A stretch of DNA of 64,000 nucleotides from Cyanoderma ruficeps (GCA_008694505.1 VZDJ01004378.1:14346645-14410644); one strand, 5' to 3'; positions 52,901 to 61,600 are shown, counted from the stretch's first letter. Translations and numbers: made by a program. Notes: a model not told the origin generated them from the sequence alone.

Positions 52901-53675
52901 CTTTTGGCCCCTCAATTGTTACCACGCTCTTTGACTGTTTAGCCAATTGCAAACCCCCAATACCGTTGACGTGCTTGACCACGTCCTGCAATTCCCAATG
53001 TGATGGCCATAAATGCTCTGGAATCACGCTAACATCCGCTGCTGTGTCCCACACTCCCTCCATGCGTGTAGAGTCGTCACCCACAGAAAGTTTACAGTAA
53101 TCTTTTGGCCTGTTGTAGCCTATCTTTTTTACCACAGCGACTGTGGTGTCTTTGTCGCTCTCTCCCTCACCATTTTCTGTGGTACTGTCTTCTGGACTCG
53201 CTTTTATTGCAAGCCCCTCTAATGCATGGATGGCTTGGGCAATTATTTGCCCCTTTGGTAAAAAGGTGGGTGGGTTTTCAGTGCGCAGCCACACCACAAA
53301 CCGCTCTGGGTCAGTGGTTATCGTCCCAGGAGCTATTTGTATGTCTGGGGGGGTAAACTTACAGTCTCCAATGACGACAAATTTTGTTTCCACCATGTGC
53401 CACGTGCCGGGTTCCTTTGAGACCACGGCTGTTTTCCAATCATTGTCCCGCAGGTGAAGAGGCTCAGCCAACTGGAGCCTAAAGGGCTCATACCTGTTGG
53501 TCGTTGTCAAGGATCCTGTTGGCTCAGGCAATGTCGTGTGCCTCAGTTTCCCTTGTTCTGTCAGATCCTGTGAAGAGAGAGACAAATCTGGTTTAAATGA
53601 CACCTTATTTCTCTGAGGTTTCTGGACTACCCGATTTTGGTCGTCACGCTGGGCAGTTTCGCGCTCTCTACTTAG
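49950..53675 (-). CDS. pol: Pro-Pol: dUTPase-like, protease, reverse transcriptase, RNase H, integrase (one frame)
   Basis: Read in the -1 frame relative to gag. It has no usable ATG near its start (the first possible codon, at 53,603, is GTG), so it is expressed by frameshifting. Numbering from that GTG: a dUTPase-like remnant (about 45-130, ending LPKGQIIAQAI); aspartic protease with DTAAD at 186-190 and a later LWGRDLM; RT with Asp383/Asp386 and YMDD at 456-459; RNase H with Asp752, Glu787, Asp807, Asp872; integrase with an HHCC finger (His894 or 898, His909, Cys922, Cys925), catalytic Asp951, Asp1008, Glu1044 (exact D-35-E spacing) and a basic C-terminal tail. No stop or frameshift interrupts it. 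Odd points: protease Ala188 where Gly is usual, no G-patch between PR and RT, and pro and pol in a single frame. Confidence 0.95.
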   Translation of the reverse strand, partial: LSRERETAQRDDQNRVVQKPQRNKVSFKPDLSLSSQDLTEQGKLRHTTLPEPTGSLTTTNRYEPFRLQLAEPLHLRDNDWKTAVVSKEPGTWHMVETKFVVIGDCKFTPPDIQIAPGTITTDPERFVVWLRTENPPTFLPKGQIIAQAIHALEGLAIKASPEDSTTENGEGESDKDTTVAVVKKIGYNRPKDYCKLSVGDDSTRMEGVWDTAADVSVIPEHLWPSHWELQDVVKHVNGIGGLQLAKQSKSVVTIEGPKGQLATLRPFVLDFDAPLWGRDLMSQWGVTIGIPDPPKVFQVAVTEERPTQKLNWLTNEPVWVEQWPLSKQKLKALNELVEEQLKKGHIEETTSPWNSPVFVIQKADKTKWRLLHDLRKINEVIEDMGPLQPGMPAPTMLPENWNLTVIDIKDCFFQIPLHPDDAPRFAFSVPTLNREAPRRRFQWKVLPQGLKVSPMICQWYVSSLLKPVRAAVPQAIIHHYMDDVLVCAPTDDLLAHALDLTVSALVAAGFELQESKIQKIPPWKYLGLEIGRRTIVPQKLAIKTQIQTLADVHQLCGALNWVRPWLGLSTEDLAPLFDLLKGGEGLSSPRTLTPEAKIALEKIQHLLSTRQANRCKPDLPFRFIILGKLPHLHGMIFQWDRKTPKPLKKDRGKEDPLSIIEWVFLSHHRSKRMTRPQELMADLIRKARVRLRELAGCDFEFIHMPIKLSSGQITKAMLEHLLQENEALQFALDNYPGQISIHRPAHKIFNSDAQFQLELKSIQSKEPLNARTIFTDASGKSHKSVMTWRDPLTQRWESDVVEMPGSPQVCELAAVVRAFETFHEPFNLVTDSSYVAGIVSRAEHSVLQEVSNTALFQLLSKLVKLISHRREPFFVMHTRSHTELPGFIAEGNRRADALAAPVEVTPLPNRFEQAKISHQLHHQNAPGLVRQFHLTRDQAKAIVASCPQCHKYALPPTHTGVNPRGLSSCEVWQTDVTHFAPFGKQKYVHVSVDTFSGAVFASAHTGEKTGDAIKHLIQAFSFLGIPKSLKTDNGPSYKSREFRNFLQQWGVEHKTGIPHSPTGQAIVERTHQNLKRVLNQQQPTLKIESPIARLARALFTLNFLNCSFESMNPPVTRHFRGSSQLEPHERPKVLVKDPETWRTQGPHDLVTWGRGYACVSTPTGLRWIPSRNVKPYVPKASETKIPQVTVASWRRRKKEKEEASPEASPLCPITLPSWVFWRDEEVEELFPPDECFQWLFN

Positions 53676-56101
53676 TTTTTTGGCTCTTTAGTGGTTTTGG
53701 TTTTAGGGTTCCCACTCCCCTCAATTCCCCTTTCTTTTAAAAAACAGTTAAAATGTTCCTTCAAGGGACATTGGTTAGACCAATGCCCCCTTTTCCCACA
53801 AAGGAAACACGGACGATCGGCCTTTGCAGGAATGGTCTTGTTCTGTGACTCTGATGTTCTTGGCGTCACTTGGGTTTTTGGTGTCTCCACAGCAGCAGCG
53901 GTGATTTTCGAGCGTGCTTTTCCGTCTTTCAGGGTTGGTCTCCTGGGCAGCAGTGAGACAGTGGAACTCACGGCCTGAAGCATTTCTTGGAGTGGAGGAA
54001 TTGTGCCTGGCTTCCTGGGCACCAGCATGATGGCAGCTCTGCACTCCTCGTTTGCGTGGGAGAATGCTATCTGTTGGATTACTTCTTTCTTTGCTTGTTC
54101 TCCAAGCACCTGTTGTTCCACCGCTGTTGCAACCCGTTCCACAAACTTAACAAAAGATTCTTGTGGTTCCTGAAAAATTTCTAAATAAGATTGTAAAGGC
54201 CCAGAGGGCTGCATTTTAGTAAAAGCTTTAAAGGCTTGTTCAGCTGAAAATTCCAGGATATTTTGGGGAATGCTGGTAGTTTGGTTGGTGGCTAATTCCC
54301 AATCACCTTCCCCAGTTAGGTGGTCGAGGGTGATCGGGTTTCCATCATTGTCTGTGGCAGTGGCAGGGTCTCTTAGCAGGCTTGGGAGAGCATCCCTGAG
54401 CAAGTCTTTCCAAGTGATCTCCCATAGTTCGAATTCCATCTTACTAGAGAGACACTTGAAAAGTTGTTTTAAATCAAAAGGGACAACTGTCACCCCAGAA
54501 AAGGAAGAGGACAACAAACCTTCAAAGTATGGACTATTCCGCCCATACTCTTTTAAAGCCTTCATTAGCTCTTTAATTACTGTTTGGGACAGTGGTTTCC
54601 AAGTGGCAGCATTTGCCCCTTGTCCCCGTGTCCTGTGATATACAACAGGAGTTAGGGTAGGAACACGGTTCTCGGGCTCCTGCCGCTCCCCTTTTGGTTC
54701 CCAAAAAGGGGTATCAGCAGTGCAGGCAGCCGGGTGAACGTGGGAATTAGAAACAGCATGGGGATCAGGCTGCCTGTGAGGGGCGGCCTCAAAGGGGGGT
54801 GCAGTGGCTAGAGAAACGCCAGCAGGGTCGGAGCAAGGCGGGACAAGAGGGCTGGCCGCTCCACCTTGCTCCAGAGAGTGTGGCACCGCCTCCGCGGGGA
54901 AAAGCGGGGGGCAAACCGTCCCTGCGGCGGGCAGGAGGGGGGGAAAAGCCGTGCCTGCGACAGGCAGGAGCTGGACCGCAGCGGGGAGCGATGGGGTCGG
55001 GGGCACGCCCGCGGCAGGGGGAGGAGGGAGGGGGGGTGCGTTTGCAGCGGGCAGGAGCGGAGCCGCGGCAGGCACGGGCGGACCCGCGGCAGGGGGAAGC
55101 GGCGGGAGAAGGCGCGCACCCGCTGCAGAGGGAGGCGGGGGGGGGTGGGCGCTCGCAGGGGGCAGAAGCGGAGCCGCGGCAGGCAGGGGCGGGGGGGCGG
55201 CACCGCCGGCGACAGGCAGGAGCGGACCCGCGGGGTGGATGGGGGGTGCTGCGGCCGGGGCAGCGGGAGCAGGCGGGAGAAGCGGGCCATGGGGGAAGGG
55301 AGAAAGGGGGGGCAGGAAAGGGTTAGTTGCAGGGGAATAAAATGGATTTTGGGGATAAGAACCTTGCGAGCCAGGCAAACAATGAAAGCCTGACTGCACT
55401 GCGTGTTCGCCGCGATTATTCAAACTGTTTTCTCCGCACCGCGAGTAGGAACAGGGTGGGGGCGGCCCCTCGCCGCCGCCTCCCTGCGAAACACTGCAGC
55501 CGCTCTCGCCGCCGACCGCGGGCGGGTCGGACTGCGGTTTCTCCCCCTCCGAAAACCGAACCCTGGGTTTGTTTCCCGGGACAGTCGGGGAGGGGGAGGG
55601 AGGGGTCTCCAGGGGAGCCTGGCTTGCCAAACTGCCACTTGAGCCCCCGGTTTGGGCGGGAAGCTTGGAATTCTTAAAAACACCGGGGCTGGGAAACTTA
55701 GGATGGGGTGCTGCATTTTTAAGAATTCCTGATGGGGATTTTGGAGGTTTCGGGGAGCTAGGGGGGGATAATAAAAATGTGGAACTACATTGAGATAAAT
55801 CGCTTTTTCTTTTTTGCATTTTCTGTATTTCTTTCAATGCTGTTTTTATTTTTTGTGGCCAATTTATAAATTTAAAAGCCTTTTTGTCCCCTGTTTTTGC
55901 TAACTGTTCAAATTTCTTACAAACACTTTTCCAAAACAAAATACTACTAATTAAATCCACATTAACATTTGGAAAATGCAAAAAAAGACATTTAACAAAT
56001 TTTTTTAATTCTCTTTTTGAATATTTCACTTTAGCAACTACTAAAACTCCAATTAAACTTTGAAAAACCTCTTTCTGAACGGTGGTTAATTTGTTTCCCA
56101 T
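53672..56101 (-). CDS. gag: Gag polyprotein (809 codons)
   Basis: Starts at an ATG with good context (GCAATGG). N-terminal MGNK offers a Gly2 myristoylation site, and residues 1-100 are lysine-rich and matrix-like. Residues about 260-440 are a Pro/Ala/Leu-rich tract coded by GC-rich imperfect tandem repeats. Residues about 480-715 are capsid-like, with a major homology region at about 643-665 (IFQEPQESFVKFV). One CCHC zinc knuckle is at 765-778 (CFLCGKRGHWSNQC); most betaretroviruses have two. No canonical PTAP or PPPY late motif was seen. The frame is intact to the stop overlapping the slip-site region. 809 codons is long for an orthoretroviral Gag, largely because of the proline tract. Confidence 0.93.
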   Translation of the reverse strand: MGNKLTTVQKEVFQSLIGVLVVAKVKYSKRELKKFVKCLFLHFPNVNVDLISSILFWKSVCKKFEQLAKTGDKKAFKFINWPQKIKTALKEIQKMQKRKSDLSQCSSTFLLSPPSSPKPPKSPSGILKNAAPHPKFPSPGVFKNSKLPAQTGGSSGSLASQAPLETPPSPSPTVPGNKPRVRFSEGEKPQSDPPAVGGESGCSVSQGGGGEGPPPPCSYSRCGENSLNNRGEHAVQSGFHCLPGSQGSYPQNPFYSPATNPFLPPLSPFPHGPLLPPAPAAPAAAPPIHPAGPLLPVAGGAAPPPLPAAAPLLPPASAHPPPPPSAAGARLLPPLPPAAGPPVPAAAPLLPAANAPPLPPPPAAGVPPTPSLPAAVQLLPVAGTAFPPLLPAAGTVCPPLFPAEAVPHSLEQGGAASPLVPPCSDPAGVSLATAPPFEAAPHRQPDPHAVSNSHVHPAACTADTPFWEPKGERQEPENRVPTLTPVVYHRTRGQGANAATWKPLSQTVIKELMKALKEYGRNSPYFEGLLSSSFSGVTVVPFDLKQLFKCLSSKMEFELWEITWKDLLRDALPSLLRDPATATDNDGNPITLDHLTGEGDWELATNQTTSIPQNILEFSAEQAFKAFTKMQPSGPLQSYLEIFQEPQESFVKFVERVATAVEQQVLGEQAKKEVIQQIAFSHANEECRAAIMLVPRKPGTIPPLQEMLQAVSSTVSLLPRRPTLKDGKARSKITAAAVETPKTQVTPRTSESQNKTIPAKADRPCFLCGKRGHWSNQCPLKEHFNCFLKERGIEGSGNPKTKTTKEPKN
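53675..53681 (-). promoter_or_regulatory. -1 ribosomal frameshift slippery site A AAA AAC
   Basis: In the gag frame the codons are CCA AAA AAC TAA, so the heptamer A AAA AAC is in the correct phase and immediately followed by the gag stop (53,672-53,674). The same heptamer is used at the MMTV gag-pro junction. Downstream a possible H-type pseudoknot is visible: CGCG with CGTG as stem 1 and CTGCCC (in its loop) with GGGTAG as stem 2, starting about 11 nt after the heptamer. Confidence 0.9.
54780..55330 (-). repeat. GC-rich minisatellite-like tract within gag
   Basis: The + strand shows repeated G-rich units such as 'gcgggcaggagcgg' and 'gccgcggcaggcagg', with runs of 7-9 G. On the coding strand these give repeated Pro-Leu-Leu-Pro-Ala-Ala blocks. 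Antisense open frames of up to 178 codons over this tract are consequences of the composition. Confidence 0.8.
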
Positions 56102-56566
56102 TGCAATTAGATGTTATTATTTTTGTCCACCGTTCTCAGCCACAAACAAACAAACACGGTTTTCCTACTGCGGGCTTCCAGTTTCCCGGGGGAAAGGAAT
56201 TTCGCGAGGGACCCACGCCCCCTCCCCCTTTTTCCCCGGGCCGGCTGCGCAGCCTTTGAGGTCTGAACACCTCTCCACAGCACACCCCCCTCCTTCCTGC
56301 AAAGGGGTATACTTACAAGCCCTGAGGAAGCCGTGAATGGATGTGACTTGCCACAAACCGAGAGGAATTCCTGGAAAACGGAGTTGCTCCTCTCTCCTGC
56401 CGGGGGGTCTTCTGGAGAACTCCCGTGCAGCGCGTGAAGTGCCAGAGGGTCCCGGAACGTGCACGAATGCGTCGTTCTCTCAAAGGACTCGTGGATCACA
56501 GGGTCCAGTGTCTCAGACCTCTGTGCTGGTCCCCACGCCACAGCAGTGTCTGAAGGTGTCTGCAAG
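56102..56566 (-). other. Proviral 5' leader
   Basis: About 465 nt between the primer site and the gag ATG. A long stop-free frame (152 codons) crosses it but has no ATG. The region should contain the packaging signal, which could not be pinpointed by eye. Confidence 0.8.
56311..56317 (-). promoter_or_regulatory. Candidate major splice donor in the leader
   Basis: The minus strand reads GGGCTT|GTAAGTATACC with the intron starting at 56,316. GTAAGT is a perfect +1 to +6 donor, although -1 is T. Joined to the acceptor at 49,930 it would give an env mRNA. Confidence 0.55.
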
Positions 56567-56584
56567 CCTCACCGTTGGGCGCCA
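56567..56584 (-). promoter_or_regulatory. Primer binding site, tRNA-Lys-like
   Basis: Three bases after the 5' LTR the minus strand reads TGGCGCCCAACGGTGAGG. The first 12 bases equal the site complementary to tRNA-Lys1,2. The remainder matches with one inserted G and one mismatch. Lysine primers are usual for betaretroviruses. Confidence 0.8.
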
Positions 56585-56587
56585 GAA

Positions 56588-57197
56588 TGTCGGGGTGCGT
56601 GCCTCTCTGGTCAGCCTGGCCGGCTGGCTTGCCCAGCACGCTCCAGCACGCTCCGACAAAACTGAGGTGGGCTCTTGGTTCTGCAGGCCTCCAAACCTTC
56701 TGCTGCTATGGTTCGTGGCGATGAAAGAAAGAGTGACCTCTCGGAGGTTATATAAATCAGGGTTTATTGGGGGACAGGGGACCCCGTCACCCTAGATCAA
56801 CAACCCCAGGAGAGATGCAGTTTCTGGGCTCGGGGGTCTTTTCAGGGCTAGCTCAAAAGGGGTGGATACAATCTCCAAGCCAATTAACAAAGTATACATT
56901 CCAACTAAGTTACATAGCTCATAATACATCAAAAACTTAGGTAGAGTTTCTGGGGGGGGGCCCAGGCATCAAGCAGACTCTTCCAAGGCCCCTGTCCTTG
57001 AAAAGCAACACTCTCCCTAACAAGCAAAAATTTTATAATGAACAGACTAATTAAAAACCGTCTCTAGGCAAAGAGAAAAAAACCCACATACTAACTTCTG
57101 ATAAGAAAACACTCTACAAACAACAAAGGGGCCCATCTTAGGCACATAAAGCTAAACTAAACTTAATATAAAACTTTAAAGATTCTGCAACCCCACA
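56588..57197 (-). repeat. 5' LTR of the provirus (610 bp)
   Basis: TG...CA termini on the minus strand (TGTGGGG...CCCCGACA). AATAAA is at 56,763-56,768, followed 9 bases later by ATTTATATAA (56,748-56,757). Because AATAAA precedes this TATA-like box, the TATA at 56,75x cannot place the cap site upstream of the poly(A) site. The promoter TATA is more likely further up in U3 (a GTATAC at about 56,892-56,897 or a TTTATATTAA near 57,162-57,171). Confidence 0.96.
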
Positions 57198-57203
57198 GTT
57201 GGG

Positions 57204-60200
57204 GAGATGGAAATTCACCATTTTCTCAGAAAAACATAATGCCATACAGGATCCTACCAAAAGGACCAGGATGCAGAAGTGTGGATGACAAAAATTTGAA
57301 CACACATTTAGTTTAAAGAAATCACAGCCTCATCCTCAGTTTGATTGCTTCTAGCCTCAAGCACCTTTTCATACCAGATATTTTCCTATATATTCACACA
57401 GATCACCCTAAACAGAAAGGATGAGGAGAGTTTCTGTGAGGCCTACAAGGTTAATGCCCTGAAAATGACATCTCAGAGGTAAAAATGTATCCAGCAAAAC
57501 TTGGACAGAGTGGTCTCTGTCATATCACACCGGTGGGTCCTGCGGTGTGCGAGAACAGGACAGCTTCCTTGTGCACAGCCAACCCCTTCAGCCAAAGTAC
57601 TCTCACACTGCAACACAATCAAGGAAAGTTCTCTAAAATGTAGAAAACTGTGCGCCTTCACATGCAAATATTAACTGTAAAATAAAAAACATAAGTATGA
57701 GCACAAAAGTTGCAGGACAGTGATAACAGTGTGTTGGGACTCTGACATTCGTCCACTTCAAAAACCAGGTCCCACTGCTGGTGCAAAGGCCAGGCCTTTC
57801 CAGCAACTCTCCTGCTCCAGCATGCTTGTATTTAGATGAAGGGAAATGGAGTTAGAAGGACAGGGAGGCATGGACCACACCAGGGCCTGGGGAATGTGGC
57901 AGCTCTGATGCAGAGCTCTTTGAAACCACTTCTGCTTCATCATCACCTCAGGAAAAAAAAAAGATAAAGAAAAAAAATTAAAAGATGTTTTATGTATTTG
58001 TTTGGAGATCCTTGCAAATTCAAAAGGAAATAATCTAATTTTACAGGCTTGACTGTCAATTAGTGATTTTTTTAAATTACATTATAGGTTGAAGGTCATT
58101 CCAAATGTCAACTGTCAAATAATTTTGTCAGTATCTGAACAAGGCATGAGTCCAACCTACACTGACTGACCATCCCCTCAAGTACTTCAGTGGAAATCAC
58201 TTTCCCACGTAGTATTATAAGAGGCAATTTGATCCCATTGCAGAAGGTGAAAGAGGCTTTTTGTGCAACAGGTTCCAGGATGACTTGATTGTATGTAGGC
58301 ACCACAATTTGCCATTGTTTCCTCTCACTATACTCCTGCATGCACACAGCAAGGGACAACACTGACATTCATAAAAAAAAAAAGTGCTTTTTCACTTACT
58401 CTGTGAAAAATTCTCTAATCACCAAAAGCTCCTACAGCTTCTTCTGGAATGCCAGAGCACCAACTCAAGAATTTTTCAATTTCTAAAACTTCTCTGTGTC
58501 TGAGATATTTTGATCAAAATATTTATTTCTCAGTCAAAATGTTTTGTTTTTCCTTTTACAAATGCGCTGACACTCTACTTTGAAAGTTCTTTGCTTCACA
58601 AGATTGTGTGCATATATTTTCAGGATACAATAAGTCCAACTAGATTCCATAGTAACAGTAATGTTTTATTCTAAAGGAGGTTTAGAAAAGGAAAGGAGTA
58701 ACCACATATCTAAAATGTACAGTATTAAAATATACCTTTATGTAATTCTGTATGCCATGTATAAAAAAAAATACCTTCAATGAGATATTTCCTTAATGGT
58801 TGTCATTCATACACATACATGTTTGTGTGTGTAAAATGTGAAGTTGTTCTAACGCATTTGGAACCTTGCTGCATTTTCTGCTGGATTTCAGTGATACTGA
58901 GTCAATGAATTGAATGTGAATTTATTCATGCTTTAGATAGCCAAACAGTAAAAATATGCTGAAACAATTTTACTTGTGCCAACAACATTTAGTTCTGCAA
59001 CTTGTCTGTTGGCTCTATTAAGTCCTGCTATAAATCTCACCATTATCTCCTTCCACTTAAGCACCAATTATTTTTCTTGAATAGCAGTCTTTTTTTAGCA
59101 CACAACGTTCAAATCTTACAAAACCTAACTTCTACACTGTGTTTAGATTTCATGTATCTCCAACACCTAGTGATTAAAGCCTACATTATGAATCATCCTT
59201 TTAAAACCATGGCTCTTGAATTACACTGTTGACGAGCTTTGGGCACAATTAATGCACTTAATTTTGTCTCTTGCCTTCAAAACTGAAAGGTTCATTTAGC
59301 AACCACACAGGAGAAAATTTGGGTTCATTCTGATGTGCAAATCAAATACAGGAATTGATAACAGTTTTGACATATCAGACAACCATGGCTAAAACCATCA
59401 TACCTTTGAAATTAGTTCCTATGTTTAAAATTCCTAAAGAAAAAAACATTTTTGAAGACACATACAAATGCGAACCAATTTGTACCAATCTAAAATAGGA
59501 TGGGGTTTTGTGTAGAAAAAAGCACTGAATTAAGGAAATGGAAAGTGACTTTATCTTGTGGAAAATGAGTAATTATTATTTACATTAATATCTGATTAGA
59601 TCATTAAAAAGCTTATCTTTCAGACATTCTTATTTCAAGTCCTAGGCTATTAGAATTTAACATATATTTAAGTGTATGTTAAACACCTGTTTAATCAATA
59701 GGAATCCAATTTATTAACTACATTTGTTAATGTAAAACATAATTTTAATATTTCTACATACCATATTTAGAATATATTTCTTTTAATTTTTTTCATAGTG
59801 TTATTAGAAATCATTCCTCAGAAAATTAAAAATAAAAAGGAATGCTGTCCAATATTTAAAAAATTCAAAATTGGAGAAAATGGAAGACACTGGCTTTTCT
59901 TCCATTGTCATTAAATTAGGAATGCTCTTGGGACACTCTTCGTTAATCTCACTAAACTTTTTATATCGTGATTCTCCTATATCTACATCTATGATCCTTC
60001 TGACTTAATCAGTCCAGTATGCTTAATTCTAGACTTAGTACATGAAGGTGAGAAGATAAAAGAAAAACTGTGCATGTAGCTTTATACACATTTTAAAAAT
60101 ATCCATTCTTTTTTCAAGAGTATTTTTCTCTCATATGAAAGATAATTTCGGTAATACTAATTATTAAAAATGTAGAAAAAATGTAACAGTCTAATTAAAT

Positions 60201-61111
60201 TGACTGAATAGAAGACCAACACATTTTTAAATGTTGGCTTTTCTCTTATCCCAGCAAAAGTGTGTTATTGCAATAATAGCTAGAAATTTCAATTCCATCT
60301 AGCTGAAACAAGAGTTCAACATGGCTATGTTCAGCCTCTTTGAATGAGGTAGATGATGCACAGACTGGATTAGGACTAGGATTCAAACCTACAGTGCAGT
60401 CATAGTTTTACATCTGGGACAGAAATGGGTATCTTAATTACATGCTATTTCTCTGTCTCTCAGTCTGTGAAATTTATCCTGCATTTTCTTTCCTTCTTTA
60501 AAAAAAGTGTATATTCTTATCTCCTTCTGCCCATCATTCAACTCGTGCTTTCTTGAGTTTCCCCAATTTTGTTACATACTATATTTTTGTTCCTGTCTCA
60601 TCCCCTCATGTTTATCTTACAGAAGCCCTGCTTTGTCTTGTTTAACTTTAGTCTACAGTTATTTCTGTTTTCTTGGGTTTTTTACTGAACTGTTTAAAAG
60701 AGGTTTGCAATTCCATCACTATTAAAAAATTACCAATTTCCATACATTAAAAAAAAAAAAAGATAGGGAACAAAACCAGCAGTGGTGGCACTAGTAATTG
60801 ACTTTTTGCTCCACTTTGAATTCCCAGAAACATATTTGGCTAATAAAACTAGCTCTACAAGGGTTTCCATCAGATTTCTCAACCAAAAGTGAAATTATCT
60901 ATGTTTTCCTAACTGTATGTGTGAACACTACATAGAAAATACACTCATCATATCCATTCTAATATGTCAAACTCTGCATCTGATGCAGCTTCAAACTGAA
61001 AAGGAAATTCATGCAGCCACCAGTGGCTGTAGGCTCACCATAGAGCACTGGGAAGGGGAAACTGAAGCCCTCTTTTCCCCCTCCACGAATTCCCAGATGT
61101 GTGTAGGTGGT
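57204..61111. other. AT-rich non-coding sequence
   Basis: No gene or known repeat family is recognised. A-runs at about 57,952-57,980 and 58,373-58,383 are simple sequence. Confidence 0.5.
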
Positions 61112-61600
61112 TGTCCTGGTTCCGACCAGGACTGGGTTCATCTTACAGTAGCTGGGAGGGGTCATGGCCAGGACCCGGAGCTTTTCCTGTGCCACCTCAC
61201 CTCCTTGCCAATGGTGGGGGAAAGGGAGCCTCTTTCTGGGACAAGGAGTACCTTCTGGCCAGCTTGTGGGGGTGTGGTGCTGGTTCTGGGCTGGAGGGAG
61301 TGGTTGGGGTGGTGTGGCTGTGGTCAGGCTGAGCTCTTGCATGTGAATCACACTCTCTTTTTTGAACGCTTTTATTATTTAACATTGTTGCTGTTACTGT
61401 CCATTTTCTCTAGCTCATTGCTGTTTCCAAAAAATTGTTCTTATCTCAATCATGATTTTCCACTTTTGGGCTTCCAATTCTTCTCTCCAGCCATGCTGCA
61501 GGAGATATGGGGGAGTGGAAGGGAGAGCAAGTGAGCAGCATGTGGTTTGGAGTCTCAGTGTGAGCACTAAATTTGGAAGTACCACTCTTAAACCGTGGCA
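61112..61600 (+). mobile_element. Solo LTR (about 489 bp), same family as 14,602-15,051
   Basis: It begins TGTCCTGGTTCCGACCAGG and ends AAACCGTGGCA, with 'gttcttatctcaa' and 'agcagcatgtggtttggagt' in the 3' half, as in the other copy. Flanks GTGGT and ACGGT agree at only 3 of 5 positions, so the target duplication has decayed or the ends are slightly misjudged. A 205-codon open frame covering it (60,917-61,534) is not a gene. Confidence 0.75.

Larger units (their letters stand above)
47890..57203 (-). mobile_element. Complete endogenous retrovirus (betaretrovirus-like backbone, alpharetrovirus-like env)
   Basis: The provirus proper is 47,896-57,197, with 6-bp target duplications GTTGGG at 47,890-47,895 and 57,198-57,203. 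Order on the minus strand: 5' LTR, primer site, leader with splice donor, gag, -1 frameshift site, pro-pol, splice acceptor, env, polypurine tract, 3' LTR. All three long frames are uninterrupted. The LTRs differ at about 3 substitutions and 1 indel in 610 bp, so the insertion is recent; at an assumed 2-3 x 10^-9 substitutions per site per year this is around one million years. Lys-type primer site, 6-bp TSD, dUTPase-like domain and A AAA AAC slip site fit a betaretrovirus-like (ERVK) element. The Env does not fit that group. Confidence 0.97.

Noticed and set aside
54799..55393. Long + strand open frames (up to 178 codons) antisense to gag
   Set aside because: They mirror the GC-rich repeat tract and read as Gly/Arg/Ala low complexity with no independent start or promoter signal.
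56107..56565. 152-codon open frame spanning the proviral leader and ending 5 nt before gag
   Set aside because: It contains no ATG (its first codon is TTG), so there is no evidence that it is translated.
56337..56795. 152-codon + strand frame across the leader and 5' LTR, with a 100-codon relative at 47,801-48,103
   Set aside because: Antisense to the provirus; similarity between the two is just LTR duplication, and no known antisense retroviral gene resembles it.
60917..61534. 205-codon + strand open frame
   Set aside because: Most of it lies in the solo LTR at 61,112-61,600 and it has no domain.
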